Shown: positions 8,355-19,281 of the stretch, piece after piece
Layout of the letters: each line of letters starts with the position of its first letter
Position numbering within the stretch: the stretch's first letter is position 1
Source: Micromonospora echinospora
Lineage (GTDB): Bacteria; Actinomycetota; Actinomycetes; Mycobacteriales; Micromonosporaceae
NCBI RefSeq assembly: GCF_014203425.1
Contig: NZ_JACHJC010000001.1
Span: forward strand, 1,798,001 to 1,862,000
Reading direction: 5' to 3'
Length of the DNA: 64,000 nt
Position numbers and translations under genes: made by a program
The notes under the pieces: model-generated
Database searches by the model: none
Seen by the model: only the letters and a program-made list of their open reading frames with translations
Told to the model about the DNA's origin: nothing

Positions 8355-8936
8355 TCAAGCGGCAGTGATCACAGGCTCGCCCACCATGGTCACCCCGGCG
8401 CCGTCGAGCGCGCGCAGCGCCACGTCGAGCGTGTCCGGGGCGACCGCGGCGGTCAGATCCAGCAGCACCGTGGTGTGGAAGCCCTCCCGGGCGGCGTCCA
8501 GCGCGGTGGCGCGCACGCAGTGGTCGGTGGCGATGCCGACCACGTCGACCCGGTCCACGTCGCGCCGGCGCAGCCAGTCGGCCAGGCACTCGCCGTCGGG
8601 CGCGTGCCCTTCGAAACCGGAGTACGCGGCCGCGTGCTCGCCCTTGTGGAAGATCGTCTCCACCCGGTCGGTCGCCAGCTCCGGGTGGAACTCGGAGCCG
8701 GACGTGCCGACCACGCAGTGCCGGGGCCAGGAGTCGACGTAGTCCGGCGGGTCGCCGAAGTGGGCGCCCGGGTCGACGTGGTAGTCCTTCGTCGCGACCA
8801 CGTGGTCCCACCGGTCCGGTTCGGCGGCCAGCAGCCGGGAGATCCCGGCGGCCACCCCGGCCCCGCCGCCGACCGCGAGGGAGCCGCCCTCGCAGAAGTC
8901 GTTCTGCACGTCCACGATGATCAGGGCGTTCGCCAT
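8355..8936 (-). CDS. pncA: Nicotinamidase (isochorismatase fold)
   Basis: 193 aa. Hydrolyses nicotinamide to nicotinate plus ammonia in NAD salvage. The triad is visible: Asp in IIVDVQNDF (residues 6-14), Lys in IFHKGEH near residue 98, and the nucleophile Cys in GIATDHCVRATALDA near 141. Metal-ligand residues appear as KDYHVDPGAHF, and the cis-peptide region precedes the Cys. It lies 11 bases downstream of pncB, which uses the nicotinate it makes, so the pair is a functional unit. The same class of enzyme activates pyrazinamide in mycobacteria. Confidence 0.95.
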   Translation of the reverse strand: MANALIIVDVQNDFCEGGSLAVGGGAGVAAGISRLLAAEPDRWDHVVATKDYHVDPGAHFGDPPDYVDSWPRHCVVGTSGSEFHPELATDRVETIFHKGEHAAAYSGFEGHAPDGECLADWLRRRDVDRVDVVGIATDHCVRATALDAAREGFHTTVLLDLTAAVAPDTLDVALRALDGAGVTMVGEPVITAA

Positions 8937-8947
8937 CGGGTTCCTCC

Positions 8948-10234
8948 TCAGCTCGCGGGTACGACGGTGACGGGGACGGCCGGATCCCCGGCGGAGAGCT
9001 TGAGCCCCTCCCACGGGATGGAGATCAGGCACTGCCGCAGGTGGTCCCGGGAGTCCTCCAGGGTGGGCAGCTTCGCCGGCTCGCCCGACACCACGTACGA
9101 GTGCTGGAGCAACCGGTCGTTGGGCTGCCGGTCCGGCACGCCCTGCGGCACGATGACCTCCTCGGTGGCGGTGCCGGTGGGCTTGTGCCGGCGCACCGCG
9201 ACCTTCCGGCCGCCGATGGTGGCCTTGTGCTCGGAGCGCTTGACCACCGGCCGCCCTTCCACCTCGACCAGCTTGTAGACCAGACCGGCGGTGGGCGCGC
9301 CGGAGCCGGTCACCACCGCGGTGCCGGCGCCGTACATGTCCACCGGCTCGGCGGCGAGCGAGGCGATCGCGTACTCGTCCAGGTCGCCGGAGACGATGAT
9401 CTTCGTCTCGGTGGCGCCGAGCGAGTCCAGCAGCTCGCGGGACTGCTGGGCGATCACCGCGAGGTCGCCGGAGTCGATCCGGACCGCCCGCAGCTCCGGC
9501 CCGGCCACCGCGATGGCGTTGCGGATGCCCTGGGCGATGTCGTACGTGTCGACGAGCAGCGTGGTGTCCTTGCCCAGCGTGGCGACCTGGGAGGCGAACG
9601 CGGCCCGCTCGTCGTCGTGCAGCAGCGTGAAGGCGTGCGCGGCGGTGCCGGCGGTGGGGATGCCGTAGCGCTGCCCGGCGGCGAGGTTGGAGGTGAACCG
9701 GAACCCGGCCAGGTACGCGGCCCGCGCGGCGGCGACGGCGGCCTCCTCGTGCGCCCGGCGGGAGCCCATCTCGATCAGCGCCCGGCCCCGGGCGGCGGTG
9801 ACCATCCGGGCCGCGGCGGCGGCGACCGCGCAGTCGTGGTTGAGCACCGACAGCACGAGCGTCTCCAGCACCACGCACTCGGCGAACGTGCCGGACACGG
9901 TGAGGATCGGGGAGCCGGGGAAGAACAGCTCGCCCTCGGCGTAGCCGTCGATGTCGCCGGTGAACCGGTAGTCGGCGAGCCACTGCGCGGCCCGGTCGTC
10001 CACCACGCCGGTACGGCGCAGGAAGTCGATCTCATCCGGGTCGAACCGGAAGTCGCGGATCATCTCGATGAGCCGGCCGGTTCCGGCGACCACCCCGTAC
10101 CGGCGCCCGGCCGGCAGCCGCCGGCTGAACACCTCGAAGACGCACCGTCGGTCGGCCGTGCCGTCACGCAGCGCGGCGCTGACCATGGTCAGCTCGTAGT
10201 GGTCGGTCAGCAGCGCGGGGCGAAGGGTGCTCAC
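8948..10234 (-). CDS. pncB: Nicotinate phosphoribosyltransferase
   Basis: 428 aa. Forms nicotinate mononucleotide from nicotinate and PRPP with ATP. The chain opens LRPALLTDHYELTMVSAAL, and the conserved segments RFTSNLAAGQRYGIPTAGTAAHAF (around the regulatory His) and VRIDSGDLAVIAQQSR (PRPP-binding region) are intact. GTG start at 10234. In Mycobacterium tuberculosis pncB1 sits next to clpS; here the two are separated by a LuxR-type regulator and a P-loop-like gene, an apparent insertion. Confidence 0.95.
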   Translation of the reverse strand: MSTLRPALLTDHYELTMVSAALRDGTADRRCVFEVFSRRLPAGRRYGVVAGTGRLIEMIRDFRFDPDEIDFLRRTGVVDDRAAQWLADYRFTGDIDGYAEGELFFPGSPILTVSGTFAECVVLETLVLSVLNHDCAVAAAAARMVTAARGRALIEMGSRRAHEEAAVAAARAAYLAGFRFTSNLAAGQRYGIPTAGTAAHAFTLLHDDERAAFASQVATLGKDTTLLVDTYDIAQGIRNAIAVAGPELRAVRIDSGDLAVIAQQSRELLDSLGATETKIIVSGDLDEYAIASLAAEPVDMYGAGTAVVTGSGAPTAGLVYKLVEVEGRPVVKRSEHKATIGGRKVAVRRHKPTGTATEEVIVPQGVPDRQPNDRLLQHSYVVSGEPAKLPTLEDSRDHLRQCLISIPWEGLKLSAGDPAVPVTVVPAS

Positions 10235-10250
10235 CGCTCCAGCCTAGAGT

Positions 10251-12923
10251 TCAGTCCGGCTCCGTGCCGTCGTGCCCCGGCATCGACCGCAGCGCGGCCC
10301 GCAACTCGCCGCGCCCGGCGACGCCGAGTTTGCTGTAGACGCGCTGGAGGTGGTTCTCCACCGTGCGGGTGGACAGGAACAGCCGCTCCGCGATCGTCCG
10401 GCTGGTCACCCCGTCGGCGGCGAGGCGGGCGATCTCCCACTCCCGGTCGCTGAGCGTCGGGCGGAGCAGCCGCAGCGCCGGGGTGGAGATCTCGTCGCAG
10501 CGGCTCAGCAGGTCCGCGAGGCGTTCCCGGACCGGCCCGGTGGTGCCGGCGCGGGCGTTCCGCGTCAGGTGCAGCGCCATCGCGGTCGCCTCGGCGGCGT
10601 ACACGGTCAGCTCGCGGCCGGCGAAGCCGTCGGCGACGGCCAGCAGGGCGTCGGGGGCGCCGTCGGCGACGGCCCGGCCGAACCGGGCGACGAGCGGCGG
10701 CAGCACGCCGTCGACCTGTTCGGAGAGTTCCGCCAGGCGTTGCGCCACGGTGCGCCGCCCACCGTCGGTGCAGGTCGGGCCGACCGGCGCGTCGGCCTGG
10801 TCGAACCGGACCAGGTCGAGCAGGACGAGCAGCTCGTGCCCGGCCAGGCCGTCCTCGCGCAGCCGGTCGGCTAGCGCGCACAGGTGCTTGGTGGCCGCCG
10901 GCAGGTCGCCCGTCGCGGCCTGGACCGCGCCCCGGGCCTGCTCCAACCACGGATAGAGCACTGCCATGCCGGGCGCGTGCGTCCGGTCCGCCTCGGCCAT
11001 CGCCTCGGCCGCGTGCGTCGCGTCCCCACGCAGCGCGGCGGCCTGGGCGCGCTCGGCATGCGCCAGCCCGGCGTACACGCGGCTGGTGGCGAGCACCGCG
11101 CACGCCTCCAGGCTGGTCCGCAGCGCCTCGTCCCCGCGCCCGCGCAGGCGCGCCGCGTACGCCTGGAGGATGGCCAGGTAGCCGGTGCCGAGCCGGAAGT
11201 CACCGGCCCCGGCCAGGTCGGCGAACTCGTCGGCGACGATCGCGTCGATGCCGGCCAGGTCGCCGGAGAGCGTCAGCCGGGTGCCCCGGGCCAGCTCCAT
11301 GGCGAGCTGGAGGTAGGGCATGTCCGCCCGCCAGCACGCCGCCTCGGCCTGCACCCGGGCGATCGCGGTGGCGCTGCGCTGATACTGCCCCTGGGCGGCC
11401 TGGAGGTGGGCCAGCGTGCAGCGGGCCAGCTCCCGGGCGGCCATCGGGGCGGCCGGGCGGTCGAGCACCTCCTGGGCCAGCCGGACCGCGACGTCGATGT
11501 CGAGCCGGTGCAGCCGCATGGTGGCCTCGAACGCGCGGACCCGGGCCCGGTCGGCGGGGTCGCTCAGCTCCTCGCCGCGCGCGGCGATCTCCTCCACAGT
11601 GGACTCGCGGTTGAGCCCCCAGTAGCTGACCATGCCCCGGACCGTCAGCCACCGGCTGCGCCGCCGGTCGTCGTGGATCTCGCAGGCGACCTGGTCGAGC
11701 ACGCGGATCGCCTCGTCCGGCCGGTCGCCGAACATCAGGATGGTGGCCAGCAGCTCCGCCGCGTCGGTGCCGCCGCCGGCCTCCAGCGCGGCGCGGGCCA
11801 GCCGGGTGGCCAGCGGCACGTCGTACCGGCCGAACGCCTGGACCGCGGCGTCGAGCAGCAGGGCGACGTCCTGCGCCGTACCCGAGTCGAGCCGCCACAC
11901 CGCGACCCGCAGCAGGTCGTCGCGGCGGCGCGTGCCGACCTGCTCCAGCAGCCCGGCGAGGGTGGCCTGCAGCCGGCGGGTGCGGCTGACCGGGCAGTGC
12001 CGGCGCATCACCTCGCCGTAGAGCGGGTGCGCCAGGCGGACGTTGAGCCGCCGGTCGTCGTGGATCAGGGTGATGAGCCCGCGCTCCTCGGCCGCCTCCA
12101 CGTCCGCCGGGTCGACCGCCCGTTCCAGCAGTTGCAGGCCCAGCGGCTCGCCGAAGGCGACCAGCTCGACGACGGCCCGGACGCCGGGGGTGAGCTGGCC
12201 GATCCGGGTGTCGATCAGGTCGGTGAGGCTGGGCGCCAGCTCCAGCCGGCCGGTCCAGGTCCAGATCCCGTACGTGCGGCGCAGCTCGTCGTCGGCGGCC
12301 AGGACCAGCTCGCGCAGCAGCAGCGGGTTGCCGGCGGATAGCTGGAAGAGCCGGTCGGAGGAGCAGGCGTCGACCGGTCCACCCAGGATGGCGGCGAGCA
12401 GCCCGGTGGTCTCGCTGCGGCCGAGCGGGCCCAGCTCGACCAGTTCGACCAGGTCGTCGGTCCAGAGCGCGCGGATCGGCAGCGGGATCTGCTCGCCGTT
12501 GCGCAGCGTCCCGATGACAGTGGCGTTCTCGGAGCGGGCGACCAGATGCACCAGCGCGGCCGAGGGCGGGTCGAGCAGGTGCGCGTCGTCGATGGCGAGG
12601 ACGACGGGCCGGCCGGCGGCCTGTTCCTGGAGGACGTCCACGGCCCAGCGCAGGATCCCGGCGGGGGAGAGCCCTTGCGGCTGCGTGGCGGGCAGCACCT
12701 GGACGAGCCCACCGAAGGGGAGCGCGGCGGTGGTGGCGCTGGCCGAGATGGACCAGATGGCGTACCGCTCGGGGGAGAGTTCGGAGACGCCCTCGCGCAG
12801 CAGCCGGCTCTTGCCTACCCCGGCGTCGCCGCTGAAGAGCAACCCGCGTCCCTCGGGCCGGCCGATGGTCGACAACAGACGGTTGAGTTCATCTCTACGG
12901 CCGACGAACCCCCACCCACTCAT
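10251..12923 (-). CDS. Large ATP-binding LuxR-family (LAL) transcriptional regulator
   Basis: 890 aa. N-terminal AAA/STAND ATPase with Walker A GDAGVGKS (residues about 32-39) and Walker B VVLAIDDAHLL; a long helical middle of TPR-like repeats; and a C-terminal LuxR helix-turn-helix (LSDREWEIARLAADG ... TVENHLQRVYSKLGV, about 825-885). LAL proteins are usually pathway activators that need ATP and bind an inducer. The start is the ATG just left of the divergent promoter region. The stop is 16 bases from the pncB start, so it may be co-transcribed with the NAD salvage genes, but a direct role there is only inference. Confidence 0.9.
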   Translation of the reverse strand: MSGWGFVGRRDELNRLLSTIGRPEGRGLLFSGDAGVGKSRLLREGVSELSPERYAIWSISASATTAALPFGGLVQVLPATQPQGLSPAGILRWAVDVLQEQAAGRPVVLAIDDAHLLDPPSAALVHLVARSENATVIGTLRNGEQIPLPIRALWTDDLVELVELGPLGRSETTGLLAAILGGPVDACSSDRLFQLSAGNPLLLRELVLAADDELRRTYGIWTWTGRLELAPSLTDLIDTRIGQLTPGVRAVVELVAFGEPLGLQLLERAVDPADVEAAEERGLITLIHDDRRLNVRLAHPLYGEVMRRHCPVSRTRRLQATLAGLLEQVGTRRRDDLLRVAVWRLDSGTAQDVALLLDAAVQAFGRYDVPLATRLARAALEAGGGTDAAELLATILMFGDRPDEAIRVLDQVACEIHDDRRRSRWLTVRGMVSYWGLNRESTVEEIAARGEELSDPADRARVRAFEATMRLHRLDIDVAVRLAQEVLDRPAAPMAARELARCTLAHLQAAQGQYQRSATAIARVQAEAACWRADMPYLQLAMELARGTRLTLSGDLAGIDAIVADEFADLAGAGDFRLGTGYLAILQAYAARLRGRGDEALRTSLEACAVLATSRVYAGLAHAERAQAAALRGDATHAAEAMAEADRTHAPGMAVLYPWLEQARGAVQAATGDLPAATKHLCALADRLREDGLAGHELLVLLDLVRFDQADAPVGPTCTDGGRRTVAQRLAELSEQVDGVLPPLVARFGRAVADGAPDALLAVADGFAGRELTVYAAEATAMALHLTRNARAGTTGPVRERLADLLSRCDEISTPALRLLRPTLSDREWEIARLAADGVTSRTIAERLFLSTRTVENHLQRVYSKLGVAGRGELRAALRSMPGHDGTEPD

Positions 12924-13115
12924 CGGGGCAGCATATCGACCGTGTTCCGTCCGCGTGCAGACCGTTACGCAGTGAAGTTGAGTAATCTGGTCATTACCCG
13001 ATGAGTACCGGAGGTGTTCGCTGTCGGATGGCCGACAGCCGTACTCTTCCGACAGCCCCTGCAACCAGGGAAAGTCGCGACCGGCACCCCGGTCGCCTGA
13101 CCGGGAGGCCACCTG

Positions 13116-14678
13116 ATGACACCGGGTCCACTCCCCTCGGTCGACGTGCCCGACCCGCGCCGGCAGGCCGGGCCGCCCGGGTGCGCCCCGCTGCCGACCC
13201 GGCTCGGGGTGACCACGCCCGGGCCGGGCGATCCGATGGCCGTGGTCGTCGCCGGCCCGGCCGGCGCCGGCCGGCGTGAGGTGATCGCCGGCCTGCTCGG
13301 GATCGACTCCGCGACGCTCGCCGTGCCCGCGGGAAGCAACCTGCTGGTCCAGCACGCCGAGAAGGTGATCCGCGCCGCGTACGTGCCGGGCTACCGCCAG
13401 CCGCACGCCTACGGCACCCACCCGCTGACGACCGGACCGGCGCTGGCCCGGCCGCCACGCCGGGTCGAGCTGAGCCTGCCCGACCCACTGCTGCGGCACT
13501 TCGCGGTGGTCGACACGCCGGACACCGGCACGCTCGGCGTGGCCGGCGGCCGGGTGCTGCGCGACGCCGTCGGCCGGGCCGGCGCGCTGCTCTTCGTGAT
13601 CTCCGCCGACCAGGCGTTCAGCGCGGCCGAGCTGCACCTGCTCGCCGAGGTGGCACGCGCCCGGGTCGAGGTGTTCTTCGCCGTCACCCCCGGCACGACC
13701 GGCTGGACCGCGTCGGCCGAGGGCCCGGCGGCGGATGACGCGGGTTCCGCCGTACCGTCGCCCGGGCGGGCCGGTCCGTCCGGGCCCGCCCGCCGGTTCG
13801 ACCAGGTGTCGGTCTCCATCGAGGCGCACCGCGCGGCGCTGCTGGCCGCGGTGCCGGCGCTCACCCCGGCCCGGTGGTTCCCGGCCCGCCGGACCGAGCT
13901 GCCGCACCTGCGGCGTGCCCTGGTCGGCTGGGCCGCCGACGAGGGACTGCGCCGCGGCAGCGCCAGTCCGCCGGTGCCCCCCGGCGCGCACGGCCGGGTG
14001 CCGGTGCTGACCGGCGTCGAGCCCGGCGAGCTGGCCGACCGGATCGACGGAGGGTCCCGCGCCTGTGCCCGCCGGATCCGTCAGCACCTCGCCCTGGAGC
14101 TGGCGAACATCCACCTGCGGGTGGTGCAGGAGATCGTCTTCGGGGTCGGCTGCGCCGGCCTGCCGCAGATGCTCGACCGCGAGCTGGAGGCGCTGTCGCT
14201 GCTCGCCACCGCCCAGTGCGACGAGGCCGTCCGAGGGCTCGTCGACGACGCCGCCGCCCGGGTCTTCGGGGCGCCGCTGGCCGAGGGCGTACGCGGGCGG
14301 ATCGCGCACGCGGTGCGCTGGAGCCTGGCCGACCATCCGGACGGCCCGGAGCTGGACCGGGTCCTCCTGGTCACCAGCACGGCCGGGGTGGCCGCGCTGA
14401 CCGGCGAGGGGGCCCTCGACGCGCTGGCCGGGCTGCCCGGCGGGCAGCGGGACGAGGTGCTCCCGCCCGTCGGCGTCGCGCTCAACGGCGGCTGCTGGCA
14501 GCACTGGCGGGCGGCCGACAACAACGACCCGAACGCCGCCCGGTCCTGGGCCCAGCGCGCTCTGCGCGAGGTCGAACTCGAACTGTCCCGCGAGGTGTCC
14601 CGCCGCTTCGAGGTGATCCGTCTCTCGCTGGGTGGGGTGCTCGCCGATGCTGTCGACCACGGCATCCTGCTGGCCTGA
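13116..14678 (+). CDS. Degenerate P-loop (dynamin-like) protein of unknown function
   Basis: 520 aa. The layout is that of a GTPase of the dynamin type, but the motifs are eroded: the P-loop reads GPAGAGRRE (47-55) where GxxxxGKS is expected, so the nucleotide-binding lysine is gone, and the G3 motif reads DTPD (133-136) instead of DTPG. The C-terminal half (about 300-515) is mostly helical. I do not recognise a named family and would call it hypothetical. It is divergent from the LAL regulator across 192 bp and upstream of clpS; both it and the regulator sit between pncB and clpS, which are neighbours in M. tuberculosis. Confidence 0.6.
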   Translation: MTPGPLPSVDVPDPRRQAGPPGCAPLPTRLGVTTPGPGDPMAVVVAGPAGAGRREVIAGLLGIDSATLAVPAGSNLLVQHAEKVIRAAYVPGYRQPHAYGTHPLTTGPALARPPRRVELSLPDPLLRHFAVVDTPDTGTLGVAGGRVLRDAVGRAGALLFVISADQAFSAAELHLLAEVARARVEVFFAVTPGTTGWTASAEGPAADDAGSAVPSPGRAGPSGPARRFDQVSVSIEAHRAALLAAVPALTPARWFPARRTELPHLRRALVGWAADEGLRRGSASPPVPPGAHGRVPVLTGVEPGELADRIDGGSRACARRIRQHLALELANIHLRVVQEIVFGVGCAGLPQMLDRELEALSLLATAQCDEAVRGLVDDAAARVFGAPLAEGVRGRIAHAVRWSLADHPDGPELDRVLLVTSTAGVAALTGEGALDALAGLPGGQRDEVLPPVGVALNGGCWQHWRAADNNDPNAARSWAQRALREVELELSREVSRRFEVIRLSLGGVLADAVDHGILLA

Positions 14679-14793
14679 GCGGCTCGCCGCCGCGCGGCGG
14701 ACCGGGCTCGCGTACGCGGCCCGGGCGGGTCACGACGACCGCCGCGCCGTTCCGGTTCATCGGTTCCGCGGATCCGGTGGCACGATGGGGGGC

Positions 14794-15084
14794 ATGGCGG
14801 CTCCACAGGTTGCGCCGGTCGAGACGCCGGACACCGAAGAGGTGCCGGTCTCCGACCGGCCGTGGGTGACCATCGTCTGGGACGATCCGGTCAACCTGAT
14901 GACGTATGTGACCTGGGTGTTCCAGAAGCTCTTCGGATACAGCCGGGAGAAGGCGGAGCGGCTCATGCTGGACGTGCACCACAAGGGCAAGGCCGTGGTG
15001 TCCACCGGCGCCCGGGAACGGATGGAGCACGACGCGGCGCAGCTGCACGCGTACGGCCTCTGGGCGACGGTGGAGAGATCATGA
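14794..15084 (+). CDS. clpS: ClpS, adaptor of the ClpAP/ClpCP protease
   Basis: 96 aa. Delivers proteins bearing N-degrons to the Clp ATPase. The family core is clear: [20 protein letters not shown], then the second helix [23 protein letters not shown] and the ending [22 protein letters not shown]. The ATG at 14794 was preferred; an ATG three codons upstream at 14785 is possible. Its last four bases (ATGA, 15081-15084) overlap the start of the next gene, a sign of translational coupling. Confidence 0.95.
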   Translation: MAAPQVAPVETPDTEEVPVSDRPWVTIVWDDPVNLMTYVTWVFQKLFGYSREKAERLMLDVHHKGKAVVSTGARERMEHDAAQLHAYGLWATVERS

Positions 15085-15584
15085 GCATGTTCCGCCGCCG
15101 CGGCGACCACTACGTGGCCACGTTCGCCGTCGACGAGGTCCGGGTGCTGCGCAAGGTCGCCGCCGAGGTGGTCGGGCTGCTGACCGACGGCTTCGACCAC
15201 GGTGACCCGGTGGTCGGCCGGCTCTTCCCCGACGTCTACCCGGACGACGACGCCGGCACCGCCGAGTTCCGCCGCTACACCGAGGGCGACCTGAAGACCG
15301 GGAAGATCGACCAGGCGGGCGCGATCCTCGCCGCCCTGCCCGACGGCGACTCCGGCGGCGAGGTGCGGCTCGACGCGGAGGCGGCCGAGGCGTGGCTGCG
15401 CGCGCTCAACGACGCCCGGCTGGCGATGGGCGTACGCCTGGAGATCAAGGACGGCACCGACCTGGGTGAGGAGCTCGACGACGCGGTCGCCGAGGACCCG
15501 GGTTCGTCCCGCGTGTTCCAACTGTCGGTCTACGCCTACCTCGGTTATCTCCAGGAGTCCCTGCTCAACGCGCTCATCGACTGA
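15081..15584 (+). CDS. DUF2017 family protein
   Basis: 167 aa. The opening [31 protein letters not shown] and the ending [20 protein letters not shown] are typical of DUF2017, a small actinobacterial family found directly after clpS (Rv1332 in M. tuberculosis). No function is established; the conserved position suggests a link to Clp proteolysis. It overlaps clpS by four bases. Confidence 0.85.
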   Translation: MSMFRRRGDHYVATFAVDEVRVLRKVAAEVVGLLTDGFDHGDPVVGRLFPDVYPDDDAGTAEFRRYTEGDLKTGKIDQAGAILAALPDGDSGGEVRLDAEAAEAWLRALNDARLAMGVRLEIKDGTDLGEELDDAVAEDPGSSRVFQLSVYAYLGYLQESLLNALID

Positions 15585-15638
15585 GTGGTGACGGTTGCCA
15601 CCTCGCCGCCCGGCAGGGCCAGGGGCTAGGCTGGTGGC

Positions 15639-16127
15639 GTGCTGAGCATCGACCGGTCGATCATCGACGCGATCGTCGCCCACGCGCGTCGGGACCACCC
15701 GGACGAGGCGTGCGGCGTGGTCGCCGGCCCCGTCGGCAGCGACACCCCGACCCGGCACATCCCGATGGACAACGCGGCCCGCTCCATGACCTTCTACGAG
15801 TTCGACTCGATGGAGCAGTTGCGGGTGTGGCGGGAGATGGACGACCGCGACGAGGAGCCGGTGGTCATCTACCACTCGCACACCGCGACCGAGGCCTACC
15901 CGTCCCGCACCGACGTCTCCTTCGCCGGCGAGCCGGGCGCGCACTACCTGCTCGTCTCGACCCGCGAGCCCGACACCGAGGAGATCCGCTCCTTCCGGAT
16001 CGTCGACGGCGTGATCACCGAGGAACCGGTGAAGATCGTGGATGCCGCCGTGGACCCGAACGCCGTCCAGTCCTACATGTTCGGGCAGAGCCCGGCGACG
16101 GTCGACTACGAGTGTTCCGACCGCTGA
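15639..16127 (+). CDS. mec: Mec-type JAMM metallopeptidase (CysO-cysteine hydrolase)
   Basis: 162 aa. A Zn-dependent JAMM/MPN+ peptidase: catalytic Glu in DEACGVV (E23), the H-x-H pair in IYHSHTATEAYPSRTD (H79, H81) and the third ligand D92. In M. tuberculosis Mec (Rv1334) releases cysteine from the CysO-cysteine adduct. A TAGGCT box ends 6 bases before the GTG start, so the transcript is probably leaderless. It is followed by cysO and cysM, completing the pathway. Mec could also trim the C-terminal extension on CysO described in the next entry. Confidence 0.92.
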   Translation: MLSIDRSIIDAIVAHARRDHPDEACGVVAGPVGSDTPTRHIPMDNAARSMTFYEFDSMEQLRVWREMDDRDEEPVVIYHSHTATEAYPSRTDVSFAGEPGAHYLLVSTREPDTEEIRSFRIVDGVITEEPVKIVDAAVDPNAVQSYMFGQSPATVDYECSDR

Positions 16128-16194
16128 TCTTCAGCGCCGGCACCTTCCTTTTCCCGTCACCTGGCACGATCCCGAACGAGGAGCACGAGACATC

Positions 16195-17509
<1,315 letters not shown>

Positions 17510-17640
17510 CGGCCCGCGTTCGGTCCGGTCGGTGGTGTCCCCGCCGGCCGGACCGCCGCGCCTGCCCGGAGCAGACGTGTATGGGTGTCACGTTGATGAC
17601 AACTTCCGGCAGATGATTCTTGCCCGACCATGGCGGCGCG

Positions 17641-17737
17641 TAGGCTGCGCAGCGTGGCGAGCGCGTCGGTAGAGATCATCGGCGGAGTCGCCGCCGGCGC
17701 GTCGACTACTCATCGTGAGATCGAGGCCACCGGATGA
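17641..17737 (+). other. Candidate leaderless short ORF coupled to the MBL-fold gene
   Basis: A TAGGCT box (17641-17646) is followed after 7 bases by GTG (17654), which opens a 27-codon frame (VASASVEIIGGVAAG...) whose TGA overlaps the ATG of the next gene as ATGA (17734-17737). The spacing is that of a leaderless actinobacterial message. The peptide has no recognisable domain; it may simply couple translation. The rest of the 224-bp gap holds no gene. Confidence 0.35.
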
Positions 17738-18480
17738 GATTGACCGTCCTCGGCTGCGCGGGCAGCTTCCCGGGCCCCGAATCGCCCTGCTCTGCCTATC
17801 TCATGGAAGCCGAGGGCTTCCGGCTCCTGATCGACTTCGGCGTGGGGTCGCTGTCCACGCTCCAGCGCTACGTCGGGCTGCACGCCCCCGATGCCATCCT
17901 CCTCACCCACCTGCACTGCGACCACATGTTCGACGCGGTGTCCTACGTGGTGGTGCGCCGGTACGCGCCGGACGGCCCGTACCCGCCCCTGCCGATGTAC
18001 GCCCCCTCCGGCGCGCCCGACCGGCTGGCCGCCGCGTACGGGCAGGAGGAGGGCTCGGTGGAGGACGTCTACCAGTTCTACGGCCTCCAGCCGGGCACGT
18101 TCCCGATCGGCCCGTTCAGCGTCACAGTCGACCGGATGAACCACCCGGTCGAGACGTACGGGGTGCGGCTGGAACATGACGGGCGGGTGTTCTGCTACTC
18201 CGCCGACACCGCGCCCTGCGAGGCGCTGCTGCGCCTGGCCCAGGACGCCGACGTGTTCCTCTGCGAGGCGAGCTACATGGACGGCGTGGAGAACCCGCCG
18301 GATCTGCACCTGACCGGCCGGGAGGCGGGTGAGGCGGCCACCAAGGCGAGCGTGGGACGGCTCCTGCTCACCCATCTCGTACCGGCCTGGGGCAGCGAGT
18401 CGCAGACGGTGGAGGCGGCGGCCGGGGCGTACGCCGGGCCGCTGGACGTGGTGCGGCCCGGCGCCTGCTACGACGTGTGA
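17734..18480 (+). CDS. Metallo-beta-lactamase-fold hydrolase, Rv1339-like (possible cyclic nucleotide phosphodiesterase)
   Basis: 248 aa. The metal-binding signature HLHCDH lies at residues 59-64; further ligands are suggested by MNHPVETYGV, YSADTAPC and LLLTHLVP. Its position between cysM and rph matches Rv1339 of M. tuberculosis, reported as an atypical cAMP phosphodiesterase, so that activity is a reasonable proposal by synteny. In Mycobacterium a rhomboid gene and murI lie between cysM and this gene; both are missing here. The ATG is preceded by GAGG and overlaps the stop of a short leader ORF. Confidence 0.85.
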   Translation: MRLTVLGCAGSFPGPESPCSAYLMEAEGFRLLIDFGVGSLSTLQRYVGLHAPDAILLTHLHCDHMFDAVSYVVVRRYAPDGPYPPLPMYAPSGAPDRLAAAYGQEEGSVEDVYQFYGLQPGTFPIGPFSVTVDRMNHPVETYGVRLEHDGRVFCYSADTAPCEALLRLAQDADVFLCEASYMDGVENPPDLHLTGREAGEAATKASVGRLLLTHLVPAWGSESQTVEAAAGAYAGPLDVVRPGACYDV

Positions 18481-18552
18481 CCCCGGCGGAGGCCGGGCGG
18501 TCGGGCGGACACCCGCGGACGATCCGATCACCGCACCGCATAGGGTGCAGGC

Positions 18553-19281
18553 ATGGCGCGACCTGACGGGCGGCAGCCCGACCAACTCCGACCGGTGACC
18601 CTGACCCGGGGCTGGAGCACCCATCCGGAGGGTTCGGTGCTCGTCGAGTTCGGCGCGACCCGGGTGCTCTGCACGGCGAGCGTCACCGAGGGGGTGCCGC
18701 GCTGGCGCAAGGGTTCCGGGCTGGGCTGGGTGACAGCCGAGTACGCGATGCTGCCCCGGGCCACGAACACCCGCTCCGACCGGGAGAGCGTGCGCGGCAA
18801 GGTCGGTGGGCGCACGCACGAGATCTCCCGTCTGATCGGCCGTAGCCTGCGTGCCTGCGTCGACCTCAAGGCGCTCGGCGAGAACTCGATCGTGCTGGAC
18901 TGCGACGTGCTCCAGGCCGACGGCGGCACCCGTACCGCCGCGATCACCGGCGCGTACGTCGCACTGTACGACGCGGTGACCTGGCTGGCCGAGCGCAAGG
19001 CGCTGGCCGGCAAGGTGGAGAAGGTGATGCACCGTTCGGTGGCGGCGGTGAGCGTCGGGGTGATCGGCGGCGAGCCGATGCTCGACCTCTGCTACGCCGA
19101 GGACGTCACCGCCGAGGTCGACATGAACGTGGTCTGCACCGGCGCCGGCGACTTCGTCGAGGTGCAGGGCACCGGTGAGGCGGGCGTCTTCGCCCGCGAT
19201 CAGCTCGACGCGCTGCTCGACCTGGGCGTGGCGGGCTGCCTGGAACTGGCCGACGCGCAGCGGAAGGCGCTCTCGTCATGA
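18553..19281 (+). CDS. rph: Ribonuclease PH
   Basis: 242 aa, normal length. Phosphorolytic 3'-5' exoribonuclease that trims tRNA 3' ends. Conserved parts: RPVTLTRGW near the start, [17 protein letters not shown], the Arg-rich [24 protein letters not shown] phosphate-site region, and [27 protein letters not shown] box ends 6 bases before the ATG, pointing to a leaderless transcript. The gene overlaps rdgB by four bases (ATGA). Confidence 0.96.
   Translation: MARPDGRQPDQLRPVTLTRGWSTHPEGSVLVEFGATRVLCTASVTEGVPRWRKGSGLGWVTAEYAMLPRATNTRSDRESVRGKVGGRTHEISRLIGRSLRACVDLKALGENSIVLDCDVLQADGGTRTAAITGAYVALYDAVTWLAERKALAGKVEKVMHRSVAAVSVGVIGGEPMLDLCYAEDVTAEVDMNVVCTGAGDFVEVQGTGEAGVFARDQLDALLDLGVAGCLELADAQRKALSS

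Noticed and set aside
17510..17733. A remnant of murI between cysM and the MBL gene
   Set aside because: No glutamate racemase motif can be read in any frame of this short gap.
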